Of a stretch of DNA of 64,000 nucleotides, positions 44,699-54,269 are shown one piece after another. Within the stretch, counting starts at the first letter, position 1, and each line of letters opens with the position of its first letter. Origin of the DNA: Ga0077555 sp050250755 (lineage in GTDB: Bacteria > Pseudomonadota > Alphaproteobacteria > Rhizobiales > Hyphomicrobiaceae); assembly GCA_050250755.1 (NCBI GenBank), contig JBFWOB010000034.1, positions 4,322 to 68,321 of the forward strand, written 5' to 3'. The translations under genes and the position numbers were made by a program. The notes under the pieces were generated by a model. That model made no database searches, was not told the DNA's origin, and saw only the letters and a program-made list of their open reading frames with translations.

Positions 44699-47056
44699 AT
44701 GGCGGTGGGGGTGATGAACGGAAATTCCATAAGAGCGCTCGCGATTGCGGCTGCGATGACAGCTCTGAGCCTGTCGCCCGAGGCGCTTGCCCAGGACGCG
44801 GGCTCGAGCCCGCAACAGGATGTCAACGTCCCGCAAGGCGGCAATGCAACAGCACCTGCGCCGGCGGCGGCGGCGGCGGCGGCGCCTGCCCAACCGGCTC
44901 CGGAAGCCATCGCGCCGCAGCCAGCGCCAAAAGCAGCGCAACGCCGGCAGCCGAGCGGAAATGCCGGCACGCCGATCATCCTCGGCGACGTTACGGTAAA
45001 TGCCCCAACTACACCGGCCAGTCGGCGTCCGCAACGCGAGACGACCGAGCAGGCCGCTCGGCGCCGCGTCATCGAGCAGACCGTCACCGTTCGTCGCCGG
45101 GAAGAACCTATCCAGAGCGCGCCCGTCAGTGCCAAGGCGTTCCGGGGCGACGAGCTTGGCCCCACGCAGCGTGACACCGTGGAGACCGCCGTCGAGGGCG
45201 TCCCCAACATGGTGTTCTGGTCGCAAGGCAGCATATCGGCACCACAGATCTCCATTCGCGGCAATGGGGGCCTTGGCGGAAACGCCGGCATCGACCGGCA
45301 GCAGGGCGTCGGTTTCTTTATCGATGACGTCTTCGTTGCGCGCCCGACGGGCTATCCCACATACATTTGGGACGCCGAGAGGTTCGAGGTTGCACGCGGC
45401 TCTCAGGCTGTTCTTTACGGTCGCAACGCCATCGGCGGCGCCGTCAACATCGTCACCGAAAAGCCGGCAGATGAATTTTCCGGTTTCGGCAAGGTGACCT
45501 ACGGATCGGACGGTCTCAAGCGCTTCACGGGCGCCGCCAACATACCAATCAACGACATCATAACGACCCGGTCGTCGATCACGCTGACAGGCCGCGGTGG
45601 TGTACTCGACAATCGCTACGACGGATCGACTGTTGGGGACATCAGGAGCGGCGCGGGCCGGTTCACGACCGATATCCGTCCCAGCGCTGACACGTTGCTT
45701 CGGATTTCAGGTGATTATGGACGCGACAATTCGGAGGGCTGGGCATTCGGCCTCGTGTCCGATGTCCTGAAAGGTCGAATCAACGTCAATGAGCGGCCGA
45801 TCGAGCATCGCGATGTCGGTGGCATCAGCGCTCGGCTCGAGCATAATTTCGATACGTTCAAGTTGACGACCAATTCCGCCTATCGCGGCTATCGGTACGC
45901 CACGCTTCTAGACGGCGACTTCCTCCCGCAACCGCTTTACAGCCAGGGTCAATGGCAGAATCAGGATCAGTTCACACAGGAGATCCGCCTTAGCGGCAGA
46001 CTGAACAATCGCTTAGGCTGGGTACTCGGCGGCTTCTATCTGTGGGAGCACCTGAGGGGCGCCGACCAATTCGATCTTTTCGGCGTTCCGCCTGCGCTAT
46101 GGAGCAACAATAGCCTCGACCAGCGCACCAACAGCTACTCGGCGTTCGGCGAGCTCTCGTATGCCGTCTCAAACCGCCTCGAGCTGATTGCCGGTCTGCG
46201 GTACACATACGAGACCAAGGAAGGCCGCGCCGCCATCGCCACGCCGTCCGGCACCTACGCCTTCGGGATGCCGGTCGCCGCCAGCGGATCGGCCGACTTC
46301 GACGGGCTCACACCAGAGTTTACCGCCCGGTATCGTGTAACCAATGACATGATGGCCTACGCTCGTGCCAGCAATGGTTTCCGGGCCGGCGGCATCAGCC
46401 AGTTCATCGCCAACAATCAGATCAATATCTACGATCCCGAGACGGTGTGGACCTACGAGGTCGGTACAAAAAGCCGTTGGTTCGACAAGCGCCTGCTTGT
46501 CGACGTCGCGGTCTTCTACAACGACTGGCAGAACCAGCAGGTGATGGAGTACGTGCTGCCCCGAGGCCGCGTCATCGGCAACGCCGGTAAGGCGCGGTCA
46601 TACGGGTTCGAAGTGGAAGGCAGCTACAAGCTCACACGGGAATGGCAGCTCTTTGCCGGATACGGCTTTCTCGACGCACGTTACGAGGACTACGAGGACG
46701 CGGTCCGCGGCGTCATATACGACGGCAACACCATTCCTCTCTCGCCCAGGCACAGCGTCAACGCCGGGGTAAAATATGAAGAGTACATGGGCCACGGCAT
46801 CACACTCTTTGCCGGCGCAAACTACAATTACAAAGGAGCTTATTATTTCCTCGCCGACAATTTGTACGAGCAGGCGCCCCTGCATCTCGTGAATGCCCAG
46901 CTCGGCATCCGGAAGGACAACTGGGAAGCCGAGATCTGGGCGAAGAACATGCTCGATGAGCGGTATCTCGCGGGTTACTACCGCTCCGGCACCCTCGACG
47001 TCGGTGCTCCGGGTGACGGTCGCACCTTCGGGGTTACGCTCACAGGCCGGTTCTGA
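44699..47056 (+). CDS. TonB-dependent siderophore-type outer-membrane receptor
   Basis: This 785-residue outer-membrane beta-barrel imports metal-metallophore complexes using TonB energy. A signal peptide (NGNSIRALAIAAAMTALSLS, ending ALAQ) is followed by a proline/alanine-rich linker to about residue 90. Next come a TonB-box-like stretch and the plug domain (ISIRGNGGLGGNAGIDRQ, then RGSQAVLYGRNAIGGAVNIV). The barrel ends DGRTFGVTLTGRF with the terminal phenylalanine. The linker holds seven GGC triplets in a row. The start may be the ATG at 44699 or 44714. The stop overlaps the ABC gene as TGATG. Confidence 0.94.
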   Translation: MAVGVMNGNSIRALAIAAAMTALSLSPEALAQDAGSSPQQDVNVPQGGNATAPAPAAAAAAAPAQPAPEAIAPQPAPKAAQRRQPSGNAGTPIILGDVTVNAPTTPASRRPQRETTEQAARRRVIEQTVTVRRREEPIQSAPVSAKAFRGDELGPTQRDTVETAVEGVPNMVFWSQGSISAPQISIRGNGGLGGNAGIDRQQGVGFFIDDVFVARPTGYPTYIWDAERFEVARGSQAVLYGRNAIGGAVNIVTEKPADEFSGFGKVTYGSDGLKRFTGAANIPINDIITTRSSITLTGRGGVLDNRYDGSTVGDIRSGAGRFTTDIRPSADTLLRISGDYGRDNSEGWAFGLVSDVLKGRINVNERPIEHRDVGGISARLEHNFDTFKLTTNSAYRGYRYATLLDGDFLPQPLYSQGQWQNQDQFTQEIRLSGRLNNRLGWVLGGFYLWEHLRGADQFDLFGVPPALWSNNSLDQRTNSYSAFGELSYAVSNRLELIAGLRYTYETKEGRAAIATPSGTYAFGMPVAASGSADFDGLTPEFTARYRVTNDMMAYARASNGFRAGGISQFIANNQINIYDPETVWTYEVGTKSRWFDKRLLVDVAVFYNDWQNQQVMEYVLPRGRVIGNAGKARSYGFEVEGSYKLTREWQLFAGYGFLDARYEDYEDAVRGVIYDGNTIPLSPRHSVNAGVKYEEYMGHGITLFAGANYNYKGAYYFLADNLYEQAPLHLVNAQLGIRKDNWEAEIWAKNMLDERYLAGYYRSGTLDVGAPGDGRTFGVTLTGRF
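44863..44883. repeat. (GGC)7 trinucleotide run inside the receptor gene
   Basis: Seven GGC units in a row lie in the proline/alanine-rich linker of the TonB-dependent receptor and are read as alanine (GCG). Replication slippage here would change linker length in steps of one residue, without a frameshift when whole units change. Confidence 0.8.
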
Positions 47057-48822
47057 TGGCGTCGTCCGCGTCCCCAATCCGGACATTGGCCGGACTGCTG
47101 AGGCAGCAGCCGGCCCACTTCATCGGTGCTTGCTTCTCCGGAACCTTGGCGACGCTGCTGAGCCTGGTTCCTTACGTGATCGTCTGGTGGCTCGTGATGT
47201 CGCTCATCGACGGCCGTGCCACCAGCGCGAGCATCTTATGGGGCGCGATGTGGCTCGGGTTTTCCATCTTCGCGCGTCATGCTTGTTTTGCGTTATCCAG
47301 CGTGCTTTCCCATTTCGCAGCCTTCAATGTGCAGGTGGCGTTACGGCGCACGATGGTGCGCGTTCTGTTTCGAGTGCCCCTCGGGCTGTTCGACCGTAAT
47401 CGCGAGAGCGCCTGGCGTACTGCCTTGATCGATGACGTCGAGGCTATCGAGGACGGGGTCGCCCATCTCGCACCGGAACTGACCGCGATCGTCCTGGGCG
47501 CCGCGACAGTGGCAGCAGTGCTGATCTGGCTGGACTGGCGCCTAGCATTGGCCGCGCTCGCACCCCTGCTCCTGGCCGTCTCCGTCCTGCACCGCATGCA
47601 ACGCAATGCACGCCCGGCCGCCGATGCCTATCGCGCGAGCACGGTCGAGCTCAATGGCGTGTCGGCGGAGCTCGCACGGGGCATCGAGGTGCTCAAGCTT
47701 TTCAACGAAGGAGGTCAGTCGACCGCCCGTCTCGATCGCGTTTCGCAGTCCTTCATCGGCTCCGTCCACGATTGGGTGCGCCTCTGCCTTCTGCCTGGCA
47801 ACCTGTTCTCCGTGATGATCGGATCCAGCCTCGCCTTCGTCCTTCCACTCAGCCTTTTCCTCATCAGCGAGAATAGCCTCTCCGTCTCAAGTCTCGTTCT
47901 GGTTGTTTTGCTTTGTTCCGGACTAGGCGAGGTCTTCGTCCGCCTAGGTGACTTCGTCGGCCGCATCGGGCGGCAAGAGACTGTTCTCTCGCGCATCTCC
48001 GAGCTGACAGATGCTCCGACGATCACATTCGGCAACGGCTCGGTGAGGCTTGGCGCGCCGCACGTCGTGTTCGACAATGTTTCGTTCGCGTACGACGAAA
48101 GCGTCGTGCTGAGAGATCTCAGTTTCGAAATCCCGTCTGGGAACATCGTCGCCATCGTTGGCCCCTCCGGCGGAGGAAAGAGTACCGTCGCGCGCCTGAC
48201 CGCGCGGTTCTTCGATCCACAAGCGGGTTCGGTCTCGATCGGCGGTGCGAATTTACGCAGCTTGCCGCCGGCCCAACTCGCCGGCCTCGTCGCCACCGTC
48301 TTCCAGGACCCGATCCTGTTTTCCGACAGCATCGCCGCCAACATCAGGATCGGCCGCGAAAGTGCGAGCGACAAAGAGGTCGCGCGCGCCGCTGAACTCG
48401 CGCAGGCACACGATTTCATTACCGCCTTGCCGGATGGCTACCGGACTGTGCTGGCTGAGGGTGGAAAAAGTCTGTCGTTAGGGCAGCGCCAGCGGATCGC
48501 AATCGCGCGGGCACTCATCTGCGACGCACCCGTCCTTGTGCTGGATGAGATCACCGCATTTGCCGACCCCGAAACTGAGACACTCGTGCAGCGCGCGCTG
48601 GACGAATTGCTTGCCGGGCAGCGAACGGTCCTCCTGATTGCCCATCGCCTGCGGACTGCGATGGGTGCCGACCGGATCCTGGTCGTCGACAAGGGCCAGA
48701 TCGTCGAAAGCGGAACGCACGCTGCGCTGCTCACCAGGGATGGTCTCTACGCCCGCCTTTGGGATACGCAGACCGCCGGAACGCGTCTTCACAAGGCCAC
48801 CGCGGAAAGTGCGGTGCCATGA
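47056..48822 (+). CDS. ABC half-transporter of the YbtP/IrtA-like siderophore family
   Basis: This 588-residue inner-membrane half-transporter has an exporter-type membrane domain (residues 1-310) fused to an ATPase. Walker A is GPSGGGKS (369-376) and Walker B is LVLDE (494-498). The Walker B continuation ITAFADPETE is typical of YbtP/YbtQ and IrtA/IrtB. The signature reads LSLGQ (473-477) instead of LSGGQ. It overlaps both the receptor and the second half-transporter, so the pair is co-translated. In yersiniabactin and mycobactin systems such heterodimers import the iron complex. Confidence 0.9.
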   Translation: MASSASPIRTLAGLLRQQPAHFIGACFSGTLATLLSLVPYVIVWWLVMSLIDGRATSASILWGAMWLGFSIFARHACFALSSVLSHFAAFNVQVALRRTMVRVLFRVPLGLFDRNRESAWRTALIDDVEAIEDGVAHLAPELTAIVLGAATVAAVLIWLDWRLALAALAPLLLAVSVLHRMQRNARPAADAYRASTVELNGVSAELARGIEVLKLFNEGGQSTARLDRVSQSFIGSVHDWVRLCLLPGNLFSVMIGSSLAFVLPLSLFLISENSLSVSSLVLVVLLCSGLGEVFVRLGDFVGRIGRQETVLSRISELTDAPTITFGNGSVRLGAPHVVFDNVSFAYDESVVLRDLSFEIPSGNIVAIVGPSGGGKSTVARLTARFFDPQAGSVSIGGANLRSLPPAQLAGLVATVFQDPILFSDSIAANIRIGRESASDKEVARAAELAQAHDFITALPDGYRTVLAEGGKSLSLGQRQRIAIARALICDAPVLVLDEITAFADPETETLVQRALDELLAGQRTVLLIAHRLRTAMGADRILVVDKGQIVESGTHAALLTRDGLYARLWDTQTAGTRLHKATAESAVP

Positions 48823-50639
48823 TGATGCTTCGCAATCCCACACTCATCCACATCGGCGACGCCGACGACTGGAGATCTTTGCGCATCGGACTGGCATGGC
48901 ATGTCGGCGCCTCGCTTCTCGAGCTCGCGCCGCTCGTCGTATTCCTCGTCCTTCTCATCCAAAGCAACGGCCGGTTCGAGCGTATTGCTACGCCGACAGC
49001 GGCCGTTGCCTGCCTAGCGATCATGCTCGCGTCCATGCTCGGTCGTTTGCTGCTTTTGAACCTGGCGAACGGCCGTTGCTACGAGGTCGGCTTTCATATC
49101 GGAATGTCGGTCCGGCGGGCGATCATAGATCATCTCCGGATGCTGCCGGTCCACGCAATTCCCCAGCGTGGCTCGGGAAGCGTCGCAGCGCTGATGACCG
49201 ATCAGGTCAACCGGATCGAGCATGTGCTCGCACACACCGGCGGCGTCTGGCTCGGCAACATCGTTCGCCTGTTTTTGTGCTTCGTCATTCTGTTCTGGCT
49301 GGATGCACCGCTGGCGCTTTTGTTTGGTCTTGCACTCGCGATCACATTCGGCCTTTTCATTTTAGCGAAGGGACGCATGGACGCTCTCGCGGCAGGTCGC
49401 AGCGCGACGCTGTCGCAAGCCAACGCCACACTCGCGGATATTCTCCACGGCATACAGGTTCTGCGCGCCTTCGGTCGCGAATCAGGAGCGACGATCGCTG
49501 CACTCGACCGGCTCATCGTCGACATTGCGAATGTCTACCGGTCGGCTATGCGCCGCATTTCACCGTTCATATTCGCCGGCTTGTTCGTCGCCGATCTGGC
49601 ATTGCTTGTGGCGGTGCTCGCACTCTCGGTTCCCGCCCAGGCGGAAATGGCCGACGCCGCCGCACGGAACGCCCACTTCACACGTCTCGCAGCATTCCTG
49701 ATTACCGCGTTCTGGGCGCTCGTCCCCGTGGTGCGCTTGCAGAAAGTCATGATCCATATGAGGGCGGCGGACGAAGGCGTCCGTAACGTGACTGCCTTCT
49801 TGGCACTCGAACCCCTCGCAGTGGCGCCGCCGGAGCGGTTGCCTGACGGCTTCTCGATCGACCTCGACAATGTGTGTTTCGCCTACCAGGGCGCGACGGC
49901 GCCGGCACTCGACGGCGTATCCCTGCATATCGGTGAGGGCACCTGCCTCGCCATCGTCGGCTCGAGCGGTGCCGGAAAAACCACGCTCGTGCAGCTTATC
50001 ACCCGCTTCGTCGATCCCACATCCGGTACCGTCAGGATCGGCGGGATAGACATTCGGAGCATTCCGCCCGAGCGCTTGTCACAGCGGATCGCCTGCGTCC
50101 TGCAAGACATGATCCTCTTCAATGACACGATCGAAGCGAACATTGCCATGGGCCGCGCCGGTGCATCGCCGGCAGAGATCGTTGCGGCAGCGCAGGCTGC
50201 CGGGGCCGCAGAATTCATCGACCGGCTTCCCCTTGGATATCGCACGCGCGTCGGCGACGGGGGCGCCAGGCTCTCGGGCGGAGAGCGGGCACGCATCGCC
50301 ATCGCCCGCGCCCTCTTGAAGGGTGCCGACATCGTCATCCTCGATGAAGCGACCGCGGCGCTGGATCCCATTGCGGAGAGCACTCTCAAAGACGCCATCG
50401 CCAGCCTCGCCGGCCGCAGCACAGTGATCCTCATAACGCATCGCCTGGGAATGGTCCGCTGGGCAGATCGCATCGCACTGCTGGACGGCGGCCGTCTCAC
50501 CGATGCGGGCGGACACGACGAACTGCTGGGCCGCAACCCCACCTATCGGCGCCTCTGGCAAAGCCATGAGGAAGCGTTGGCATGGTCGGTCAGCGGCCCG
50601 CGCCGCCGCGATGCACATTCAGCCGCGAGGGAACGATGA
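48819..50639 (+). CDS. ABC half-transporter of the YbtQ/IrtB-like siderophore family
   Basis: This is the partner half-transporter, 606 residues. The membrane domain spans about 1-330. The ATPase has Walker A GSSGAGKTTL, a canonical signature LSGGERARIAIARAL and Walker B IVILDEATAALDP. The ATG at 48819 overlaps the preceding stop as ATGA, so the longer frame from 48759 is rejected. The first subunit has an altered signature and this one is canonical, so the two ATP sites may be functionally unequal. Confidence 0.9.
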   Translation: MMMLRNPTLIHIGDADDWRSLRIGLAWHVGASLLELAPLVVFLVLLIQSNGRFERIATPTAAVACLAIMLASMLGRLLLLNLANGRCYEVGFHIGMSVRRAIIDHLRMLPVHAIPQRGSGSVAALMTDQVNRIEHVLAHTGGVWLGNIVRLFLCFVILFWLDAPLALLFGLALAITFGLFILAKGRMDALAAGRSATLSQANATLADILHGIQVLRAFGRESGATIAALDRLIVDIANVYRSAMRRISPFIFAGLFVADLALLVAVLALSVPAQAEMADAAARNAHFTRLAAFLITAFWALVPVVRLQKVMIHMRAADEGVRNVTAFLALEPLAVAPPERLPDGFSIDLDNVCFAYQGATAPALDGVSLHIGEGTCLAIVGSSGAGKTTLVQLITRFVDPTSGTVRIGGIDIRSIPPERLSQRIACVLQDMILFNDTIEANIAMGRAGASPAEIVAAAQAAGAAEFIDRLPLGYRTRVGDGGARLSGGERARIAIARALLKGADIVILDEATAALDPIAESTLKDAIASLAGRSTVILITHRLGMVRWADRIALLDGGRLTDAGGHDELLGRNPTYRRLWQSHEEALAWSVSGPRRRDAHSAARER

Positions 50640-51337
50640 ACCGCGGACTTTCCAAAATCCTTTCGCACTTCTCGCTCGGCGCATACGAGTGGCGCTGGCA
50701 ACTGATCGGCGTCGCAATCTCCCTCGTGGCGCTCTTCAGTTATTATCTCGGTTATCTGATCGCATCGCGGCAGAACGCAGAAGGCACCTTCACGCTGCCC
50801 GGCTACTTGTGCCTCTTCGGCGGCCTGGCCTCCCTCGTGTGGCTGGTCATGCCTTTCCTGCCGCAACCGAGGCTGCCGGGCATTATTGGGCTCCTGCATG
50901 GCGAGCCCGTCTCGCCCGTGGCGATCGCCACGCAGCTCTATGGAATAATCGTCGGCGCGTGGTTCTTCGCTTTCACGGCCAAGTCGACGCGCAGCAACTG
51001 GAACGTCACCTATCACAAGTTCTTTGCGCCAGAGCGCCTCATCACAGACGGCCAATACGGCGTCGTACGCCATCCGATGCTGATCGGTGATTTTCTCTGC
51101 CACGCCGGCATAGCGATCGCGACCGGCGGCATTTTCACGATCGCGCTCGTCGCCGCTTACTACCTCATCGCCGAGGCGTTCATCGAGATCCAGGAGCGGT
51201 ACGTCCTCTATCCGAAATTCAAGGATGAGTACCGCGAGTATGCGCGTCGGACGCCGCGCTCCTGGAGCAAGGGGCTCGCTGCGACCTCGATCGTCGGCGC
51301 TGCACTCGTAGCCGGAACACTAGCGACCACCCTTTAA
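50636..51337 (+). CDS. Isoprenylcysteine carboxyl methyltransferase-like membrane protein
   Basis: This 233-residue integral membrane protein has about five membrane helices. A C-terminal motif YGVVRHPMLIGDFLCH resembles the SAM-binding RHPxYxG of ICMT/PEMT enzymes, and ERYVLYPKFKDEYREYARRT matches the family tail. The ATG at 50636 overlaps the transporter stop and has a GAGG site. It may methylate a carboxylate or amine of the metallophore at the membrane. Other members (NnrU/mddA-like) do different chemistry, so the substrate is open. Confidence 0.7.
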   Translation: MNRGLSKILSHFSLGAYEWRWQLIGVAISLVALFSYYLGYLIASRQNAEGTFTLPGYLCLFGGLASLVWLVMPFLPQPRLPGIIGLLHGEPVSPVAIATQLYGIIVGAWFFAFTAKSTRSNWNVTYHKFFAPERLITDGQYGVVRHPMLIGDFLCHAGIAIATGGIFTIALVAAYYLIAEAFIEIQERYVLYPKFKDEYREYARRTPRSWSKGLAATSIVGAALVAGTLATTL

Positions 51338-51352
51338 GTCAGGAGTGACCCC

Positions 51353-52171
51353 ATGGACACCGCAGACAATACGACGACCCGCGAGCGTGAGGCACACGCT
51401 GTCGACCAGCTCATTACGGCCCTGCCAGGGGAATGGCGCTTCGACCACGAGGTCGCCCAGGACTTCGACCAGCACGTTCGGCGCAGCGTGCCGCTCTACG
51501 ATCAAGCCCAGCAAATGATCGTGGAAATGAGCGAGTGGTTCGTTCGCGACGGGATGTCGGTGTACGATCTCGGCACGTCCACGGGCGAGACCATCCACCA
51601 GCTTCAGCATAAGCATGCGGGCAAGAAGGACGTTCGCTTTGTCGGAATAGACAACAGTCTGCCGATGCTCGAGAAGGCGCGTGCCAAATGTGGCAACGGC
51701 AACGTCCATTTCCTTCACCAGAACCTGACCGCAACGTCGGAATTCCCCGACGCCGGCTTGGTCACGGCCCTCTATACGCTGCAATTCCTTCCCGTATCGG
51801 AACGGCGGAAAGTTCTGGAGCGCGTACATCGCGACCTGAAGGAAGGCGGCGCGATACTGATCGTTGAAAAGCTGCGCGGCGAGAGTTCCATCTTCGAGGA
51901 CATCTGGCTCGAGCTCTATTGGGACATGAAGCAGAGATCCGGCCTGAACGCGGACCAAGTTCTGGCCAAGGCACGAAGCCTGCGTGGTGTCCTCGTCCCC
52001 TTGAGCGTCTCCGAGAATGTCGCGATGCTGCGTGACGCCGGCTTCGCCTGTGTCGACGTCTTCATGAAGTGGTACAACTTCGCAGGCCTCATCGCGATAA
52101 AGATGGAACGCTCCGAATCGGAGATGGTCTCGCGTTTGACCAGTATGCCGCGCGCCGAGATCATATCATGA
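51353..52171 (+). CDS. SAM-dependent methyltransferase (CmoA-like class I)
   Basis: This 272-residue class I methyltransferase has SAM motif I YDLGTSTGETIHQL, the acidic motif GIDNSLPMLEKA and the post-motif ALYTLQFLPVSERRKVLERV. The overall look is that of CmoA and related small-molecule methyltransferases. Located between the ICMT-like gene and the MFS gene, it is likely to tailor the metallophore. The stop overlaps the MFS start as ATGA. Confidence 0.82.
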   Translation: MDTADNTTTREREAHAVDQLITALPGEWRFDHEVAQDFDQHVRRSVPLYDQAQQMIVEMSEWFVRDGMSVYDLGTSTGETIHQLQHKHAGKKDVRFVGIDNSLPMLEKARAKCGNGNVHFLHQNLTATSEFPDAGLVTALYTLQFLPVSERRKVLERVHRDLKEGGAILIVEKLRGESSIFEDIWLELYWDMKQRSGLNADQVLAKARSLRGVLVPLSVSENVAMLRDAGFACVDVFMKWYNFAGLIAIKMERSESEMVSRLTSMPRAEIIS

Positions 52172-53439
52172 GTGCCGGCGCCTCTGATGTGATGAGCGCG
52201 AAGGCGGCACGCCCCGCGCTCTTCCTCGCGCTCACTCTCGTCTCGCTCTATGTATCGCAAGGCATAATCGCGGGCTTTACCTTCGGCGCGGTTCCCGCGC
52301 TGCTGCGCAAGCAGGGCATGTCCCTCGAGCAAATCGGCTTAATGACGCTCGCCCTGCTACCGTGGGCCTTCAGCTTCGCGGTCGCCCCCGTCGTCGACCG
52401 GTACAAGCTTGCAGGACGCACGCATCGGCGGTCATGGATCATTCCGATGCAGCTTTTGCTGCCACCCGTGATGCTCGTGCTCGCCTATCAATTCAGCGCA
52501 TCGCACTTCGCGACCATCATGGCCCTTACCTTTGCCATCGGTCTGCTGGCCGCCGTAAGTGACGTCGCCGCTCATGGTCTCGCAATCGAGCAACTGTCGC
52601 CTTCCCAACGAAGCTGGGGAAACGGCCTTCAGGTGGGAGGTTACTGGGTCGGCAGCCTCTTTAGCGGCGGCGCCATACTGATGCTGCAGCCGCTTATCGG
52701 CACCTTCAATGCGATCGCTTTGCTATCTCTTGCACTACTTCCCGTCCTGGTGCCTGTCACCCTTTACCCGGAAGGCGCTGAGAAGCCTCGGGCCGCTCTC
52801 GAGCGCCATAGCCCGAGCATTCGCCATTTCCTGCGCCGGTCGTCGGCATGGCCGATGCTGTTGCTCATTCTGCTGGTCGATCTCGGACGTGCGGCAGCGA
52901 TGGGAATGCAAGGGCCGTTTCTCGTCGACGTGGGCTTTACCCTTGCAGAAATCGGGCTCCTGCGAGGCACGATCGGCGTCGCTGCCGGATTGATCGGAAG
53001 CGTGCTCGGAAGCGCGCTCGTCGCCAAGCTAAGGCGCGATCAGGCACTGTGCCTTCTCACCACGTTGCAAGCCCTCGCATTCGGCGCCTATGCGTATGCC
53101 GTCGCGACGGGATATCATCCCTTCTGGCTTCTCAGCGGCATCTTTGCATTCGAATATTGCGCCTTCAGCGCCACCATCGTCGCGCTTTACGCTTTCATCA
53201 TGGACAACTGCTCGCCGGAGCAGGCGGGCACTGATTTCACGCTGCAGTACTGTTTCGGGAACTTTGTCGTGATCACTGGCGGTGCGCTGAGCGGCTATAG
53301 CGTTGCCGCCATCGGATATATGGGGCACTTCGTCCTTTGCTTCGCGATTTGCGCTGCGGCGGCACTTGTGACGCCATTTCTATACCGGTGCATCGCGGCG
53401 ACGCCTGACACGACTACGGCGGGTTCCGGGGCTGCTTAG
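52168..53439 (+). CDS. MFS transporter of the RhtX/FptX/YbtX type
   Basis: This 423-residue permease has about 12 membrane segments. The short loop between helices 2 and 3 and the segment SDVAAHGLAIEQLSPSQRSWGNG resemble siderophore permeases (RhtX/FptX) and the YbtX/AmpG group. The ATG at 52168 overlaps the upstream methyltransferase stop. It ends convergent with the minus-strand genes, overlapping the next gene by four bases. It probably exports or imports the metallophore. YbtX in yersiniabactin clusters occupies the same slot. Confidence 0.88.
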   Translation: MSAGASDVMSAKAARPALFLALTLVSLYVSQGIIAGFTFGAVPALLRKQGMSLEQIGLMTLALLPWAFSFAVAPVVDRYKLAGRTHRRSWIIPMQLLLPPVMLVLAYQFSASHFATIMALTFAIGLLAAVSDVAAHGLAIEQLSPSQRSWGNGLQVGGYWVGSLFSGGAILMLQPLIGTFNAIALLSLALLPVLVPVTLYPEGAEKPRAALERHSPSIRHFLRRSSAWPMLLLILLVDLGRAAAMGMQGPFLVDVGFTLAEIGLLRGTIGVAAGLIGSVLGSALVAKLRRDQALCLLTTLQALAFGAYAYAVATGYHPFWLLSGIFAFEYCAFSATIVALYAFIMDNCSPEQAGTDFTLQYCFGNFVVITGGALSGYSVAAIGYMGHFVLCFAICAAAALVTPFLYRCIAATPDTTTAGSGAA

Positions 53440-54269
53440 ACCGCGAGGAAGATCCGATATCCGTGCCGGACCGGGGGAAGCAGCGAAACGGCAAGCCTCT
53501 CCGTCAGGGTCGCGGAAATCCCGAACAGCTCCGGCAGGATCGAGTGCGAGCGGGAGACCGCGAATCCGTGTGCTGCGAAGTAGGCGACGGGATCGCGAGG
53601 CGCCCATGCGAACCGAACGGCGCTGTTGCCCGTGTTTGACTCGATCTTCGCATTCGCCAGCTTCTGGAAGAGGGCGTTCTGGCTGTCCACGATCAGACCG
53701 GTAAGCTGAGGCTTGTCGCGCAGGGCACAAAGCAAGCGGTCACGGCCCGTCCGTTCGATATAGTCGATCACCCCCTCGGCGATAACGACGATCGGCCCGT
53801 CGAGATCGAATAAAAGCTCTTCTGGTGCACCTGCCAGATCCCCTGATCGCTGCTCTACGGCGGCGTACGGCTCATGAAACCCTGATCCTTGCAGCGTTGC
53901 GCTCTTGGCCGACAGAACGCTCGGCCGGTCCACCTCGATCCAGCGAACCAGAGACGGCAACTTTCCAAGCCTGCCGTACCATCGGCTGTCGAACCCGGCA
54001 CCGATGGAGAGCACCGTGACCGGCCCAACACCGGCATTCCGCTCCAACACGTCGTCCAGCCATGTGTCCATGATCTTGGCGCGCAACGCTACGCCGTGCA
54101 GCGTGCGCGGATGTATGCGCGCGGCAAACGGTGGGGGGCCGGCCTGCTCGATCAGCCAGCTCGAGACGGGCCTCTCGAGCCCATGTCGCTCTCCGGCGAC
54201 ATGATGGCAATAGGCCGTCAGCCAAGCCGTCTGACTGAGGGCGTCGAGTTTTGTCAGATCGGCGTTCAT
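53436..54269 (-). CDS. LCMT/PPM-family SAM-dependent methyltransferase
   Basis: This 277-residue protein of the leucine-carboxyl-methyltransferase-like family, often seen in polyketide and nonribosomal peptide clusters (PpmO/MmcR-like), has motif I VLSIGAGFDSRWYGR, the acidic WIEVDRP and VIAEGVIDYIERTGRDRL. The ATG at 54269 has a GGAGG site and overlaps the stop of the saccharopine-dehydrogenase-like gene as ATGA. It is expected to O-methylate a carboxyl group of the product. Confidence 0.85.
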   Translation of the reverse strand: MNADLTKLDALSQTAWLTAYCHHVAGERHGLERPVSSWLIEQAGPPPFAARIHPRTLHGVALRAKIMDTWLDDVLERNAGVGPVTVLSIGAGFDSRWYGRLGKLPSLVRWIEVDRPSVLSAKSATLQGSGFHEPYAAVEQRSGDLAGAPEELLFDLDGPIVVIAEGVIDYIERTGRDRLLCALRDKPQLTGLIVDSQNALFQKLANAKIESNTGNSAVRFAWAPRDPVAYFAAHGFAVSRSHSILPELFGISATLTERLAVSLLPPVRHGYRIFLAV

